Shown piece after piece: positions 23,548 to 32,137 of a stretch of DNA of 64,000 bases. This stretch comes from Ruminococcus sp. AF31-8BH (GTDB taxonomy: Bacteria > Bacillota > Clostridia > Lachnospirales > Lachnospiraceae), in NCBI RefSeq assembly GCF_003460605.1, contig NZ_QTVN01000017.1, positions 1-64,000 on the forward strand. Reading direction: 5' to 3'. The notes below the pieces were generated by a model, which saw only the letters and a program-made list of their open reading frames with translations, was not told the origin of the DNA and did no database searches. How positions within the stretch are numbered: position 1 is the stretch's first letter; each line of letters begins with the position of its first letter. The position numbers and the translations under genes were made by a program.

Positions 23548-25149
23548 CTAATCTTCTGTCAGCCTTACCCGGCTGCCATCCTTCAGTTCCCGGTTCGCCG
23601 AAACGATCACCTGCTGCCCGGAGGATATGCTTCCGCTTTCCAGGGCTGCCGTTGTCTGGTTTTTGTCCTTGACTGTCACAAAAACCTGACGGGCCACCAG
23701 CACGGTTCCAAGCACTGTATTTTCTGTGTCCGTCACATACACATAATTCTGGCCGTTTTCCTCATAAAGCGTTGTCAGCGGAACACAGCAGTCATAAGGA
23801 CCAGCGTCCTTTGATATGGAAAACTGGGCGGTCTGTCCGATGGAAAGGCTGCCCTTTGGAAGCAAGATGGAAAGATTTCGTATGTCAGGATCGTTCTCAT
23901 CTTCTGTGATACCCTCTACAGTTGCGCCAGATATATCATTATTGTTATTATCTTTGATCTGAACATCCATACCGGTATCAATGTATTTCAGGTTTTCTTT
24001 GGAAATGCTTCCGGTCATTCGGAAATCATCGTCAAGAAGATAGAGGACTGCAGCAGCGCCCTGCCCGGTAATGTCTCCCGTCTGTACGGACAGGCTTTTC
24101 AGGACACTGTCGGAGGGTGATGTTATGATTCCTCCCGTATCTTGAAGCAGGGTCACTTTTTCCAGATCTTCCTTTGTGTTTTCCAGCTCCCGCTTTGTAT
24201 TTTCCAGAGTACTGTCAGAGGCCTGGGGTGCGTTGGCATCGGATATATTTTTGCCGGCACTGGCAAGAGTCTGGTTTCTTCCTGCGATTACCTCGTTTAA
24301 AGCCTCCTGCTTGGCGCGAAGGTCGTCCTGGAGGGCTTTTTCTGTGGCGGAATCATCCTGGGTGGAAGCAGCGTCGGAGCTTGAACTTGTCCCGGAGTTT
24401 TCCTCTAACTCGCCGTTATCCGATAGCTGTGAACTGCCATCTAAAGTCTCATTGCCAGATTGCGCCGCGATGCTATAATCGGTATTATCTTGCTGTGCTT
24501 CTTCCTGAGCGGTCTCCGTCTCGCCTCCGCTCTCAAAGCTATTTACAGAAGCTTCTGACTCTCTAGCCCCGTCCTCTGCCTCCCCGGTATCGCCGGAGGT
24601 AAAGCCTGCCATTTCATTTTTTTCCTGCGCAGCTGCTTCTCTCTCCTGATAAAATTCCTCCAGGCGCTGTCTGGCAACATTCACCTCTGCCCTTGCATTA
24701 TCCACAGAAACATTTCCGCTCTGCGCAGCAAGTGCATAGGAATTCTCCGCCCAGGACTGCTCAGACGCCCGTTTCTGGTTATCCACACTTTTCTGGCTTT
24801 CCAGATCCTTCACCTGGCCTTCCAGGGTTTTGATCTTATTTTCCAGTTCCTTTGCGGCAGATGAAATGCTCTCGCCTGAAAGCTTCATAAGGGCATCCCC
24901 TTTTTTCACCGTTTCCCCGGCATGGACCAAAACCTGCTCCACCTGCAGGTTTTCCTGGACAAATACAGCCATCTCCTGGCTGCCCTCCACTTTTCCGGTG
25001 CCTGTCACCTCATGGGTCACCATCTGATTCTGGGGATTTTTTACCTGGATCTGTATCACATTCACAGAATCCGCCGCTCTTGATAATATAGTAAAAATCA
25101 GCATCACGGCAAAATACATCCCCGCCGCACCAATCAATTTTTTCTTCAT
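23548..25149 (-). CDS. HlyD/RND-type membrane-fusion (adaptor) protein
   Basis: A 533-residue single-pass adaptor. An N-terminal helix (LIGAAGMYFAVMLIFTIL) is followed by a biotinyl-lipoyl half (VEGSQEMAVFVQENLQVEQVLVHAGETVKKGDALM). Next comes a long coiled-coil hairpin (SAAKELENKIKTLEGQVKDL, later TLENTKRELENTKEDLEKV) interrupted by about 130 residues rich in S, E, D and G, then the second lipoyl half and a beta-barrel region ending VRLTED. Such proteins bridge ABC or RND-type exporters to the outside. ATG 25149, with TGGAG before it, is preferred to TTG 25161. It sits between the sugar permeases and the odd membrane protein ending at 22566, without an exporter ATPase nearby. Confidence 0.75.
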   Translation of the reverse strand: MKKKLIGAAGMYFAVMLIFTILSRAADSVNVIQIQVKNPQNQMVTHEVTGTGKVEGSQEMAVFVQENLQVEQVLVHAGETVKKGDALMKLSGESISSAAKELENKIKTLEGQVKDLESQKSVDNQKRASEQSWAENSYALAAQSGNVSVDNARAEVNVARQRLEEFYQEREAAAQEKNEMAGFTSGDTGEAEDGARESEASVNSFESGGETETAQEEAQQDNTDYSIAAQSGNETLDGSSQLSDNGELEENSGTSSSSDAASTQDDSATEKALQDDLRAKQEALNEVIAGRNQTLASAGKNISDANAPQASDSTLENTKRELENTKEDLEKVTLLQDTGGIITSPSDSVLKSLSVQTGDITGQGAAAVLYLLDDDFRMTGSISKENLKYIDTGMDVQIKDNNNNDISGATVEGITEDENDPDIRNLSILLPKGSLSIGQTAQFSISKDAGPYDCCVPLTTLYEENGQNYVYVTDTENTVLGTVLVARQVFVTVKDKNQTTAALESGSISSGQQVIVSANRELKDGSRVRLTED

Positions 25150-25177
25150 GTCAATCTCCAATCTTCCTTTTCCATTT

Positions 25178-26017
25178 TTATTCCTTCACAGCTGTAGAGA
25201 CAATTCCCTGCTCCAGGTAATCCTGCCCGGCAAAAAACACCAGTACAGCCGGAATCAGGGCAACCATAGACGCCGCAAAAGCGGTGCCTGCATGATCCAT
25301 GTCAATATTGGGCAGATACAAAGACAGGGGCCACAACTCCTTTGTCTTCAGAAATACCATAGGCTGCTCAATCAGGTTCCAGTATTCCAGGAACCCAAGA
25401 ACCATGGCAGAAATGACGCCAGGTGAACCTAAGGGGATGGCAATCATAAAAAACAGCCGAAGTTCACCTGCGCCGTCAAGTCTTGCCGCTTCCAGAAGCG
25501 CCAGAGGGATTCCCTCAAAAAAGCGGTACATAATAAATACGGGGAATGTGGAGAAAACCGCCGGGAGAATAATTCCCAAAAGCGAGTCCAAAAGCCGTAA
25601 ATCATCCAGCACCAGATAATTGCCAAGGAGCATAACCTGAAATGGCATCATCATCAGTGCGATATACAAAGTAAACAATCCTTTTTTTCCTGGAAAATCA
25701 AACTTGGCAAATCCCCAGGCCGCAGGCATTCCTACAAGAAGCTCGCCTGCAAGTGCTCCTAATGTGATCTTCACGGAATTCCAGAACATGACGAAAAATT
25801 CCGGGGAATCTAATAGCACCTCCACGTAGGATCTTAAAGTAGGATACTCCGGGAACAGCTTCCAGGAGGCATAGCCTGTGCTTCCTGTTTTTAAAACAGG
25901 AAGAAGCAGATCCGTAAGCTCGTTTTTTCCCATCAGGGAGCCCACTGCAAGGAACAGAACCGGGAATACGAAAACAAGGGCCAAAAGGGTAAGCAAAAAT
26001 GCGGTTATCTTTTTCAT
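25178..26017 (-). CDS. Carbohydrate ABC transporter permease, MalG-like
   Basis: A 279-residue inner-membrane permease of the CUT1 sugar transporter class. I count six hydrophobic helices, from ITAFLLTLLALVFVFPVLFL to SMVALIPAVLVFFAGQ. The cytoplasmic EAA loop that docks the ATPase reads EAARLDGAGELRLFFMIAIP, close to the consensus EAAxxDGA-N6-IxLP. It partners the MalF-like permease two bases upstream. No ATPase gene is present, which is common in Firmicutes where a shared MsmX-type ATPase serves several sugar importers. The binding protein is probably the lipoprotein encoded at 29671-32049. The sugar is unknown. Confidence 0.9.
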   Translation of the reverse strand: MKKITAFLLTLLALVFVFPVLFLAVGSLMGKNELTDLLLPVLKTGSTGYASWKLFPEYPTLRSYVEVLLDSPEFFVMFWNSVKITLGALAGELLVGMPAAWGFAKFDFPGKKGLFTLYIALMMMPFQVMLLGNYLVLDDLRLLDSLLGIILPAVFSTFPVFIMYRFFEGIPLALLEAARLDGAGELRLFFMIAIPLGSPGVISAMVLGFLEYWNLIEQPMVFLKTKELWPLSLYLPNIDMDHAGTAFAASMVALIPAVLVFFAGQDYLEQGIVSTAVKE

Positions 26018-26019
26018 CC

Positions 26020-26865
26020 TTATGCATCCCCTTCCCAGGCCCTCTGCAAAAGCAGGATCAGTGCCATGATCACAAGTCCCGTGATCACAGCTGCCGCGGA
26101 CATTTTGTCTATGGCAAGGTCTCTGTACCAGTTATTGAACAGATGCTGAAGAAGATACATTTTTTCCTGTGGATAGTCTCCTGCTGCCAGATAGGCCTCG
26201 CGGTACACCTTAAAGCCATTTAGCAGAGACAGTACCACAATGGTAAAAAGGGAGGGGAGAAGGTTTGGCATGGTGATACAGGTAAAGCATTTCCAGGTTC
26301 CTGCCCCGTCCACATGGGCAGCCTCATAAAGGGACTCCGGAATGGCAGACAGCCCCGCCAGCCAGAGAACAATGTCATACCCCAGGTTTCTCCAGATATA
26401 GCTGATCACAAGCACGCCAAAGGAGGCGCCTGTATTCATCCAGTCCACGTTTTTCAGGGACAGCATGAACAGTAAATGGTTTAAAATTCCCTGTCCATTA
26501 AACAGAGCTCTCCATAAAAGTACAACCGAGGCAACCGGGATTGCCATGGGAAGTAAAAAGGCTGTTTTCAAAAGCTGTCTGTGCATTTCCTTTAGTCCAT
26601 TTATCAGTACAGCTGTTATTAATGACAGAAGCACCAGCAAGGGAATACAGGTTCCGAAAAAACGAATGGTATTTTCTCCAGCCAGCAGAAATGCCTGATT
26701 AGCAAAAACGGTCTCATAATTTTTCAGTCCTGTAAACGTCCCTCCCACTGCACTGAAAAAGGAGCGGCGGATCACATCCATATAAGGAAGGAGCCAGAAC
26801 AGGCAGACGCCTGCAAAGCTTGGCAGAATAAATAAAATGCCTTTGAAGGCACGTTTTCTTTTCAA
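26020..26865 (-). CDS. Carbohydrate ABC transporter permease, MalF-like
   Basis: A 281-residue permease with six hydrophobic helices starting at GILFILPSFAGVCLFWLLPYM. The EAA loop reads YEAAHVDGAGTWKCFTCITMP, the CUT1 consensus. The start is TTG 26865 with GAGGG 9 bases upstream. It is the first gene of a minus-strand unit with the MalG-like permease, the membrane-fusion protein and the MacB-like protein. Upstream at 26925-26960 is an extended -10 and a box shared with the binding-protein gene, so this importer is likely switched on by the two-component system encoded alongside. Confidence 0.9.
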   Translation of the reverse strand: MKRKRAFKGILFILPSFAGVCLFWLLPYMDVIRRSFFSAVGGTFTGLKNYETVFANQAFLLAGENTIRFFGTCIPLLVLLSLITAVLINGLKEMHRQLLKTAFLLPMAIPVASVVLLWRALFNGQGILNHLLFMLSLKNVDWMNTGASFGVLVISYIWRNLGYDIVLWLAGLSAIPESLYEAAHVDGAGTWKCFTCITMPNLLPSLFTIVVLSLLNGFKVYREAYLAAGDYPQEKMYLLQHLFNNWYRDLAIDKMSAAAVITGLVIMALILLLQRAWEGDA

Positions 26866-26924
26866 AGATAAACCCTCTTTTCATCACTCATTGTCTGGAG
26901 GAAATGATGTTTCCTGATGAAGTA

Positions 26925-26984
26925 AAGATAACAGTGGAATCTCTATTTTTTCTCTAAATGAGTGATTTTTCTCTAAATGAGTAA
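26925..26984 (-). promoter_or_regulatory. Response-regulator box and extended -10 for the sugar permease operon
   Basis: At 26936-26959 lies GGAATCTCTATT-N3-TCTCTAAAT, containing two TCTCTA-type half-sites 11 bases apart, as expected for an OmpR-family regulator. Six bases from its edge is an extended -10 on the minus strand (TG-N-TATCTT, -10 at 26925-26930). The next 19-base unit, TTTTTCTCTAAATGAGTRA, is present twice in tandem (26947-26965 and 26966-26984). The same box and spacing occur at 32138-32172. Confidence 0.7.
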
Positions 26985-27082
26985 TTGATTTTTTTAGAAA
27001 TTTTTTTAGAGATATTTTTTAGATTTCTGTGGTACAATGAGAAAAATGCCAAAATTGAAAATAGATCAGAAAGGTTTTTGCA

Positions 27083-27760
27083 ATGCGTATTTTAATGATA
27101 GAGGATGATAAAGAACTGGCGGAGATTACGAAGCTTCGCCTGGAGAAAGACAATTTCACAGTGGATGTGTGCCTGGACGGCGCGGAGGGGCTTTATTATA
27201 TGCAGGAAAACATGTATGACCTTGTGATCCTGGACCGCATGCTTCCTTCTATGGACGGCACCCAGGTTTTAAAGGAGGCGCGGAAAGCGAATGTATCCAC
27301 ACCTGTGATTTTTCTTACGGCACTTGGAGAACTTGAGGACAAGATTACGGGGCTTGACTGCGGTGCAGATGATTATATGGTGAAGCCTTTCGCCTTTGAG
27401 GAGCTGCTGGCGCGAATCCGCAGCATTATGCGCCGTCCTGGCAAATGGGGCGATCTGGGGCTTTTGAAGCTTGGGGATGTGTCCTTTGATCCGGAGTGCG
27501 GACGGCTCTCTAAAGGGGCGAAGGAATGCACCCTGTCCAAGCGGGAAAGTACCCTGATGGAGGTGTTTCTCCGAAATCCAGGCCAGGTACTCCCCAGAAC
27601 CCTTCTTCTCTCCCGCGTCTGGGGCCTGGAATCTGATGTAGAAGACGGCAACCTGGACAACTACATCCACTTCCTCCGTCGCCGCCTGCACGCCGTAGAC
27701 AGCAGTCTCCAGTTAAAAACCATCCGCGGAGTTGGGTATCAGATGGAGGTGTATCACTGA
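27083..27760 (+). CDS. OmpR/PhoB-family response regulator
   Basis: A 225-residue two-component regulator. The receiver domain (1-120) begins MRILMIEDDKELAE with the acidic pair, has the phosphorylated aspartate at residue 51 (LVILDRMLPSMDG), the threonine in FLTALGE and the lysine in YMVKPFAFEELLARIRSIMRR. The C-terminal winged helix (130-225) reads LSKRESTLMEVFLRNPGQVLPRTLLL and ends with the family's NYIHFLRRRLHA and TIRGVGYQ. Its histidine kinase is encoded on the other strand at 28290-29594. It is read divergently from the sugar permease operon, with which it shares a 217-base intergenic region. A -10 TACAAT at 27033-27038 has no good -35, which fits activator-dependent expression. Confidence 0.95.
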   Translation: MRILMIEDDKELAEITKLRLEKDNFTVDVCLDGAEGLYYMQENMYDLVILDRMLPSMDGTQVLKEARKANVSTPVIFLTALGELEDKITGLDCGADDYMVKPFAFEELLARIRSIMRRPGKWGDLGLLKLGDVSFDPECGRLSKGAKECTLSKRESTLMEVFLRNPGQVLPRTLLLSRVWGLESDVEDGNLDNYIHFLRRRLHAVDSSLQLKTIRGVGYQMEVYH

Positions 27761-28289
27761 AAGGGGATTTAGTGAATCAAGGGGAACGCTGGCTATTGAA
27801 AACTATTCCCGCGATCTGCATGCCCCACTTTGCGATATATTTTGCAGAAAGCCTTTTTCAAACACGCTCTAGGAGTAACAGGTGCCCAGAGGCTGTGCAT
27901 CGCTGGAATTCCCTTAGTGCCGGTCAATAGGCATCGGGTTTGCACCTGGAAACAGCAGAGCCTTAGAGTATGTGTATCTGTCTGAATTCCCTCCCAGCGC
28001 CAGCGAAGAAGTATCGTTTTAGCACATTCTCTTTGCCAGTAACCAGTGAGTTCGCAATGTATATTCGTGAGCAGGTCATTCCAGGAGCGCTTTTAACGGA
28101 GACGAGATCCACTGTCTACGAAGACTTAACATCGAAGGCTCTCCTGAGATGTTTAGTCGCAGTTGACAGTTAGCTCGGCGAAGTGTTGCGACGACCTGCG
28201 ATGAATATACATTGTGAACTCACGTCCTGGTAACAACTGCTTCACTAAATCCCGCCAGACCTGCATAAACGCAATCCCAAAAGCCTCTG
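27761..28289. repeat. Structured non-coding region bounded by 13-bp inverted repeats
   Basis: No credible protein gene. The ends carry GGGATTTAGTGAA (27765-27777) and its inverted copy TTCACTAAATCCC (28241-28253). Inside, a 31-32 base imperfect inverted repeat (28046-28077 with 28193-28223) encloses further nested stems: ACTGTC/GACAGT (28111-28116 and 28164-28169) and GACTTAACATC/GATGTTTAGTC (28123-28133 and 28148-28158). A second domain has CTCTAGG/CCTTAGAG (27867-27873 and 27961-27968) and CAGGTGC/GCACCTG (27879-27885 and 27942-27948). The dense pairing suggests a folded RNA or a mobile DNA element. I do not recognise a named family. An ORF at 27970-28173 is rejected because it runs through the stems. 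Confidence 0.6.
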
Positions 28290-29594
28290 TCACTTCGGCA
28301 GCCGAACCACAAAAGTAGTACCCCCTCCTTTTGTATCCTCAATCCGAATGCTTCCATGATGTAGCGTCACGATCTCCTTTGCAATGCAAAGCCCAAGTCC
28401 AAAATGCTGCTTATCCTTCCTGGAGGAATCTGCCCGGTAAAATCTCTGGAACACTGCTTCCTTATTCTCATCCGAAATCCCCGGTCCATTATCCTCCACA
28501 TAAATCCTAAAATATTTTTCCTTTTCTTCCACACCGCTCCTGATTTTTCCACCTGCAGGAACATAGCTGGCACCATTATCCAGAAGGATTCCCAGAACCT
28601 GACTGATCCGTCCGCCATCGCATCTGCACGGGGAAAGAGACTCATCTGGAAGCTCCACGTTCATGGAAATTCCTTTTTCCCGAAGCAACGGCTCATACTT
28701 CTCATACGTCTCCAAAAGCAAAGTATCCAGCTCACAGGGCGACTTCATAATACTCCAGGACTTATTGTCCGCATTTGCCAGCGCCAGCATATCCCCGATC
28801 AGCCGGGACATCCTGGTTCCCTCACTTTTAATAGTGGAAAGGAAGCGCCTGCATTCCCCCGGATCCGCCTCTATGGCCTGAACGCTTGATAAGATCACAG
28901 CCAGCGGTGACCGCAGCTCATGGGAGGCCGAAGCAATAAACTGAGTCTGCCTTTTCCGGTTCTCTTCCAGCGGCAGCAGCATTTTCCCGGTAAAAAACCA
29001 GGAAAACACAACCAGTGCCAGCACCGCGATCAGCAGCAATCCTCCCCACAAAATCCTCTGGTGAAAAATCTGTCCCTTCAATCCGTCAAGGGGATACACC
29101 AACACCAGGCTTAACACGCCGCTTCCCTTTGGAATCAGCGCCGTACATGCATAAAAATCTGCTGTCTCAAAATAAACTTCTTTGGGAAGGGAAATGCTTC
29201 CCGTATACTCTACATCCAGCCCTTGCTCCTCCCTGGAGATTCTGGCAGCCTCCGCCATCATATTTTCCACAGAGCTTTTCCGGCCATTTTCCCCTGAAGC
29301 ATTGGAGCTGCTTTCCTCATTCAGCTTGTCAAAAAACAGCCTTTTCCCATTATTCAGGATCCGAAGCTCCACTCCATATTCCTGCTTGGCTTCCAGGATC
29401 CATTTGTGGGAAAGCACGCTCTGGGTTTCCAGGTAAGCTACACAGGAATTTCCATTATTTAAAAACCTCTCATAGCTGTTGCGGGTAAGTCCCCGCTCAA
29501 AAATCACAAGACTGGCAATTGCCATCAAAATCAGAATCCCGCTTGTGATCAATGCCGAAAATATTGTCATTTGCCTGTGCAGCTTTTTAAACAT
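28290..29594 (-). CDS. Sensor histidine kinase
   Basis: A 434-residue membrane histidine kinase. Helix 1 is about residues 11-32 (FSALITSGILILMAIASLVIF), an outside sensor domain of about 145 residues follows, and helix 2 is about 181-201. The HisKA box reads QTQFIASASHELRSPLAVI with the phospho-histidine at 225, and the ATP-binding domain has LDNGASYVPAGG (N box), DNGPGISDE (G1), QRFYRADSSR and HFGLGLCIAKEI (G2). It pairs with the response regulator at 27083-27760 although the two genes converge. It follows the binding-protein gene on the same strand, after a 76-base spacer containing an 11-bp GC-rich hairpin, and has GGAGAG before its ATG. Confidence 0.93.
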   Translation of the reverse strand: MFKKLHRQMTIFSALITSGILILMAIASLVIFERGLTRNSYERFLNNGNSCVAYLETQSVLSHKWILEAKQEYGVELRILNNGKRLFFDKLNEESSSNASGENGRKSSVENMMAEAARISREEQGLDVEYTGSISLPKEVYFETADFYACTALIPKGSGVLSLVLVYPLDGLKGQIFHQRILWGGLLLIAVLALVVFSWFFTGKMLLPLEENRKRQTQFIASASHELRSPLAVILSSVQAIEADPGECRRFLSTIKSEGTRMSRLIGDMLALANADNKSWSIMKSPCELDTLLLETYEKYEPLLREKGISMNVELPDESLSPCRCDGGRISQVLGILLDNGASYVPAGGKIRSGVEEKEKYFRIYVEDNGPGISDENKEAVFQRFYRADSSRKDKQHFGLGLCIAKEIVTLHHGSIRIEDTKGGGTTFVVRLPK

Positions 29595-29612
29595 TTATAC
29601 TCTCCATACTGC

Positions 29613-29644
29613 GCTGCAGCTGGTACTTTCTCCCCAGCTGCAGC
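29613..29644 (-). promoter_or_regulatory. GC-rich hairpin between the binding-protein and histidine-kinase genes
   Basis: A perfect 11-bp stem GCTGCAGCTGG (29613-29623) with CCAGCTGCAGC (29634-29644), 10-base loop. No T-run follows, so it is more likely an mRNA-processing or attenuation element setting kinase below binding-protein level than a terminator. The kinase ribosome-binding site lies just past it. Confidence 0.55.
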
Positions 29645-29670
29645 ACCCCTCCTGTTAATTACAATCAAAT

Positions 29671-32049
29671 TTACTCTGCAAGATACAGATTCACCTGCTG
29701 AATCACTGCATTTGCAGCCTCATCCAGTCCGATTTCCCCGTTCAGATAGCGCACGCCAGCCTCACTGACCGCACTGGTAATAATGGCATTATCCAGAATC
29801 GGAGTAGTCAGTGTTTTTCCAAGCTGCTTCAGTGCGTCTACCTTATCAGCAGACGGAACCACAATCTTATATTCCACTCCCTGACCGGTTTCGCTGTTGT
29901 CTCTATAGCCGCTGCCAAGAACCTTTCCTTCTTCGCCCTGATTCCAGTAGTCCTCTCCATCGTACACGCTTTCCACTACAGGGAATCCGTCCTTCTGCGA
30001 AACTGTTTGCCCCTCTTCTGAAAACAGATACTGTACAAATTTCTCTGCTGCCTCCTTCTGGGAGGCCTTGGAGCTGATTCCGATTTTGTTCACCGGGATA
30101 AAGCAGTTTGCAGCCTGTCCATTCCAAATTCCATAGGACAAGGAAGAATCGGTGTCTGCCATGGAAGTCACATATGCAAAATCCATAGGAGAATAGACAC
30201 CGCCCACAGCAAAGCTGCAGTTCCCGTTTAGCAGCATTATGGTCTCCCCTGAGATGCCGTAAGACCTGTCATACTCTGCCTGCTGACCCTCATCAAAGGC
30301 CTGCGGATAAGCAGATTTTAATTCCTCGATGCCATCCTTTCCAGCCTGATAAATTCTTCCGGCCTGCTCAAGGAACTCTTTCACTTTTTCTTCATCCAAG
30401 GTTCCGTTTTCTTTCACCCAGGCTGCTGAATTGTCATCTGCCAGTTCTTCCAGAAATGCTTTCGGATACATGGAATATGCAAGAGGAAGCTTACAAAATG
30501 TTTCTGTAGAAAGCCCGTATTCCTCTTTATGTTTTTCCGTCACATCTGCCAGAGAGGTAAGATCCGTCACGGCATCCACATCCTCTTTCTTTCCTTCGAT
30601 CATAGGGACTCCAAATTTCACAGGCATCTCATAAATGCTTCCATCTTCACTTTTATACGCCTCTTCAATATTGGAAAGCAGTCCCGCAGCTTTTAAAATA
30701 CCGCTTAAATCCTCCAGCATTCCCTGCTCCACATATGTCTCAGAAGAAATTCCATCCAGGATCAGAATATCCGGTCCTTTTCCAGCCATAATCTCTGTAT
30801 TCAGGGTTTTCAGCGCGTCTGTACGGGTCACGCCATCATCCCCGGACATTCCCGTTTCCAGAGTCAGATAAATATCCGGATATTTTTTTTGGAACATGGC
30901 CACAGCCTGACGAATGCTGGAATTGTCTTCCAGAGAATAAATGGTAAGCTCTGTATCCGGCACAGTTGGAGTGTCTGCTGAATAAGTATAGGAATACAGC
31001 TTTCCAGACATTGTACTGGAATTGTAATCGATTTCTGCTATATAAATTTTTCCGTCAGGACCTAATACCATATCTTCAAAAGCCTTATTCGCAGAGCTAA
31101 TGGTATTCAGACTTCCATCAATCACCTGTTCGATCACATTGCCCCCAAAAGCATACCGATACAGACCGGTGCTGTCCACATAAAATACGGTTCCTTCCTC
31201 ATCTCCGTCCATAAACATCAAAGAGGTACCAGATGAATTTCCAAATTCCAGATTGGAGGGCGTCTTTTTCAGCTGTTCCGTAAGAACATCACCACCCTCG
31301 GCAGGTTTACCGGTGGCCACATCATAATAATACACCTCACCGGCTGAAACTATGATCAGATACTCAGAAGTGACACCCATATAATCTGTAGAACTTCCTT
31401 TTTCATATTCATGAACGATGCTGCCATCCGTTGGATTGATTTCCTGAATTCCGTTTCCTGAAAACTGCAAAAACAGATTCCCGTTTGCACCGATCTTCAT
31501 CCCCCAGGCCAAACCATCTGCTGCATTTTCAAATTCCAGCTTTCTACCTTCACCGCCAGCCGGACAGTAATAGTAATCCATGATTCCCAGGCCATTTTCA
31601 TCCTTAGCTTCTACATATACGCCGCCCAGAATGCTTCCATCCTTTCCCAGGGCTGTTTTATAAAACAGCTCCCCATTGGAACTCTCCAGTCCAAAAATAC
31701 TTGCAAGCGTCACGCCTTCATCCCAGTCTGCTCCCTGATCTGCTGACTTATACAGGCACAGCACGCCATCTCCATTTTGTGCGATCATTTCCATGCTTCC
31801 GTCTTCCAGAATCTGCAGACTGGAAATTTCCATGCAGCCCTTTGGCACTGCCAGTTCTTCTTCCAGATAGCGTCCCATTGCCTTTGACTCCCCGAAACCA
31901 GATGCGTCCTTTTTTTCTGCATTTTCATTACCTGACTGACTGCTTCCACTGTCACCGCCACTGCATCCTGTCAGGCTGGCTGCTGTAATTGCCATGCACG
32001 CGGCTGTGGATACAGATACAAGCCGCTTCCATTTCTTATATTTTCCCAT
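29671..32049 (-). CDS. Solute-binding lipoprotein with an N-terminal propeller-like domain
   Basis: A 792-residue lipoprotein. From ATG 32049 (AAGGAG 10 bases upstream) the signal peptide ends in a lipobox, ITAASLTGC, with the lipidated cysteine at 29. Residues about 70-360 are repeats of short beta-strand text such as GSILGGVYVEAKD, GNLFLQFSGNGIQEI and GKIYIAEI, resembling a beta-propeller. From about 366 a typical CUT1 extracellular solute-binding domain begins (TELTIYSLEDNSSIRQAVAM, FQKKYPDIYLTLE, GKGPDILILDGISSE). Binding proteins of this class are usually 400-450 residues, so the propeller half is an added module. It likely feeds the permeases at 25178-26865, whose promoter shares its control box. 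The kinase gene follows directly. Confidence 0.82.
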   Translation of the reverse strand: MGKYKKWKRLVSVSTAACMAITAASLTGCSGGDSGSSQSGNENAEKKDASGFGESKAMGRYLEEELAVPKGCMEISSLQILEDGSMEMIAQNGDGVLCLYKSADQGADWDEGVTLASIFGLESSNGELFYKTALGKDGSILGGVYVEAKDENGLGIMDYYYCPAGGEGRKLEFENAADGLAWGMKIGANGNLFLQFSGNGIQEINPTDGSIVHEYEKGSSTDYMGVTSEYLIIVSAGEVYYYDVATGKPAEGGDVLTEQLKKTPSNLEFGNSSGTSLMFMDGDEEGTVFYVDSTGLYRYAFGGNVIEQVIDGSLNTISSANKAFEDMVLGPDGKIYIAEIDYNSSTMSGKLYSYTYSADTPTVPDTELTIYSLEDNSSIRQAVAMFQKKYPDIYLTLETGMSGDDGVTRTDALKTLNTEIMAGKGPDILILDGISSETYVEQGMLEDLSGILKAAGLLSNIEEAYKSEDGSIYEMPVKFGVPMIEGKKEDVDAVTDLTSLADVTEKHKEEYGLSTETFCKLPLAYSMYPKAFLEELADDNSAAWVKENGTLDEEKVKEFLEQAGRIYQAGKDGIEELKSAYPQAFDEGQQAEYDRSYGISGETIMLLNGNCSFAVGGVYSPMDFAYVTSMADTDSSLSYGIWNGQAANCFIPVNKIGISSKASQKEAAEKFVQYLFSEEGQTVSQKDGFPVVESVYDGEDYWNQGEEGKVLGSGYRDNSETGQGVEYKIVVPSADKVDALKQLGKTLTTPILDNAIITSAVSEAGVRYLNGEIGLDEAANAVIQQVNLYLAE

Positions 32050-32137
32050 ATTAAAAAGTCTCCTTCCATTGTTAAGGTTTCTGTCAAGAATCCACCTGGA
32101 GCTTGTTTGAAGCACCACACAGATTTCTATATTTCCC

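Noticed and set aside
27970..28173. A 67-codon plus-strand ORF in the structured intergenic region
   Set aside because: It runs through the inverted-repeat arms, has no ribosome-binding site and resembles no protein.
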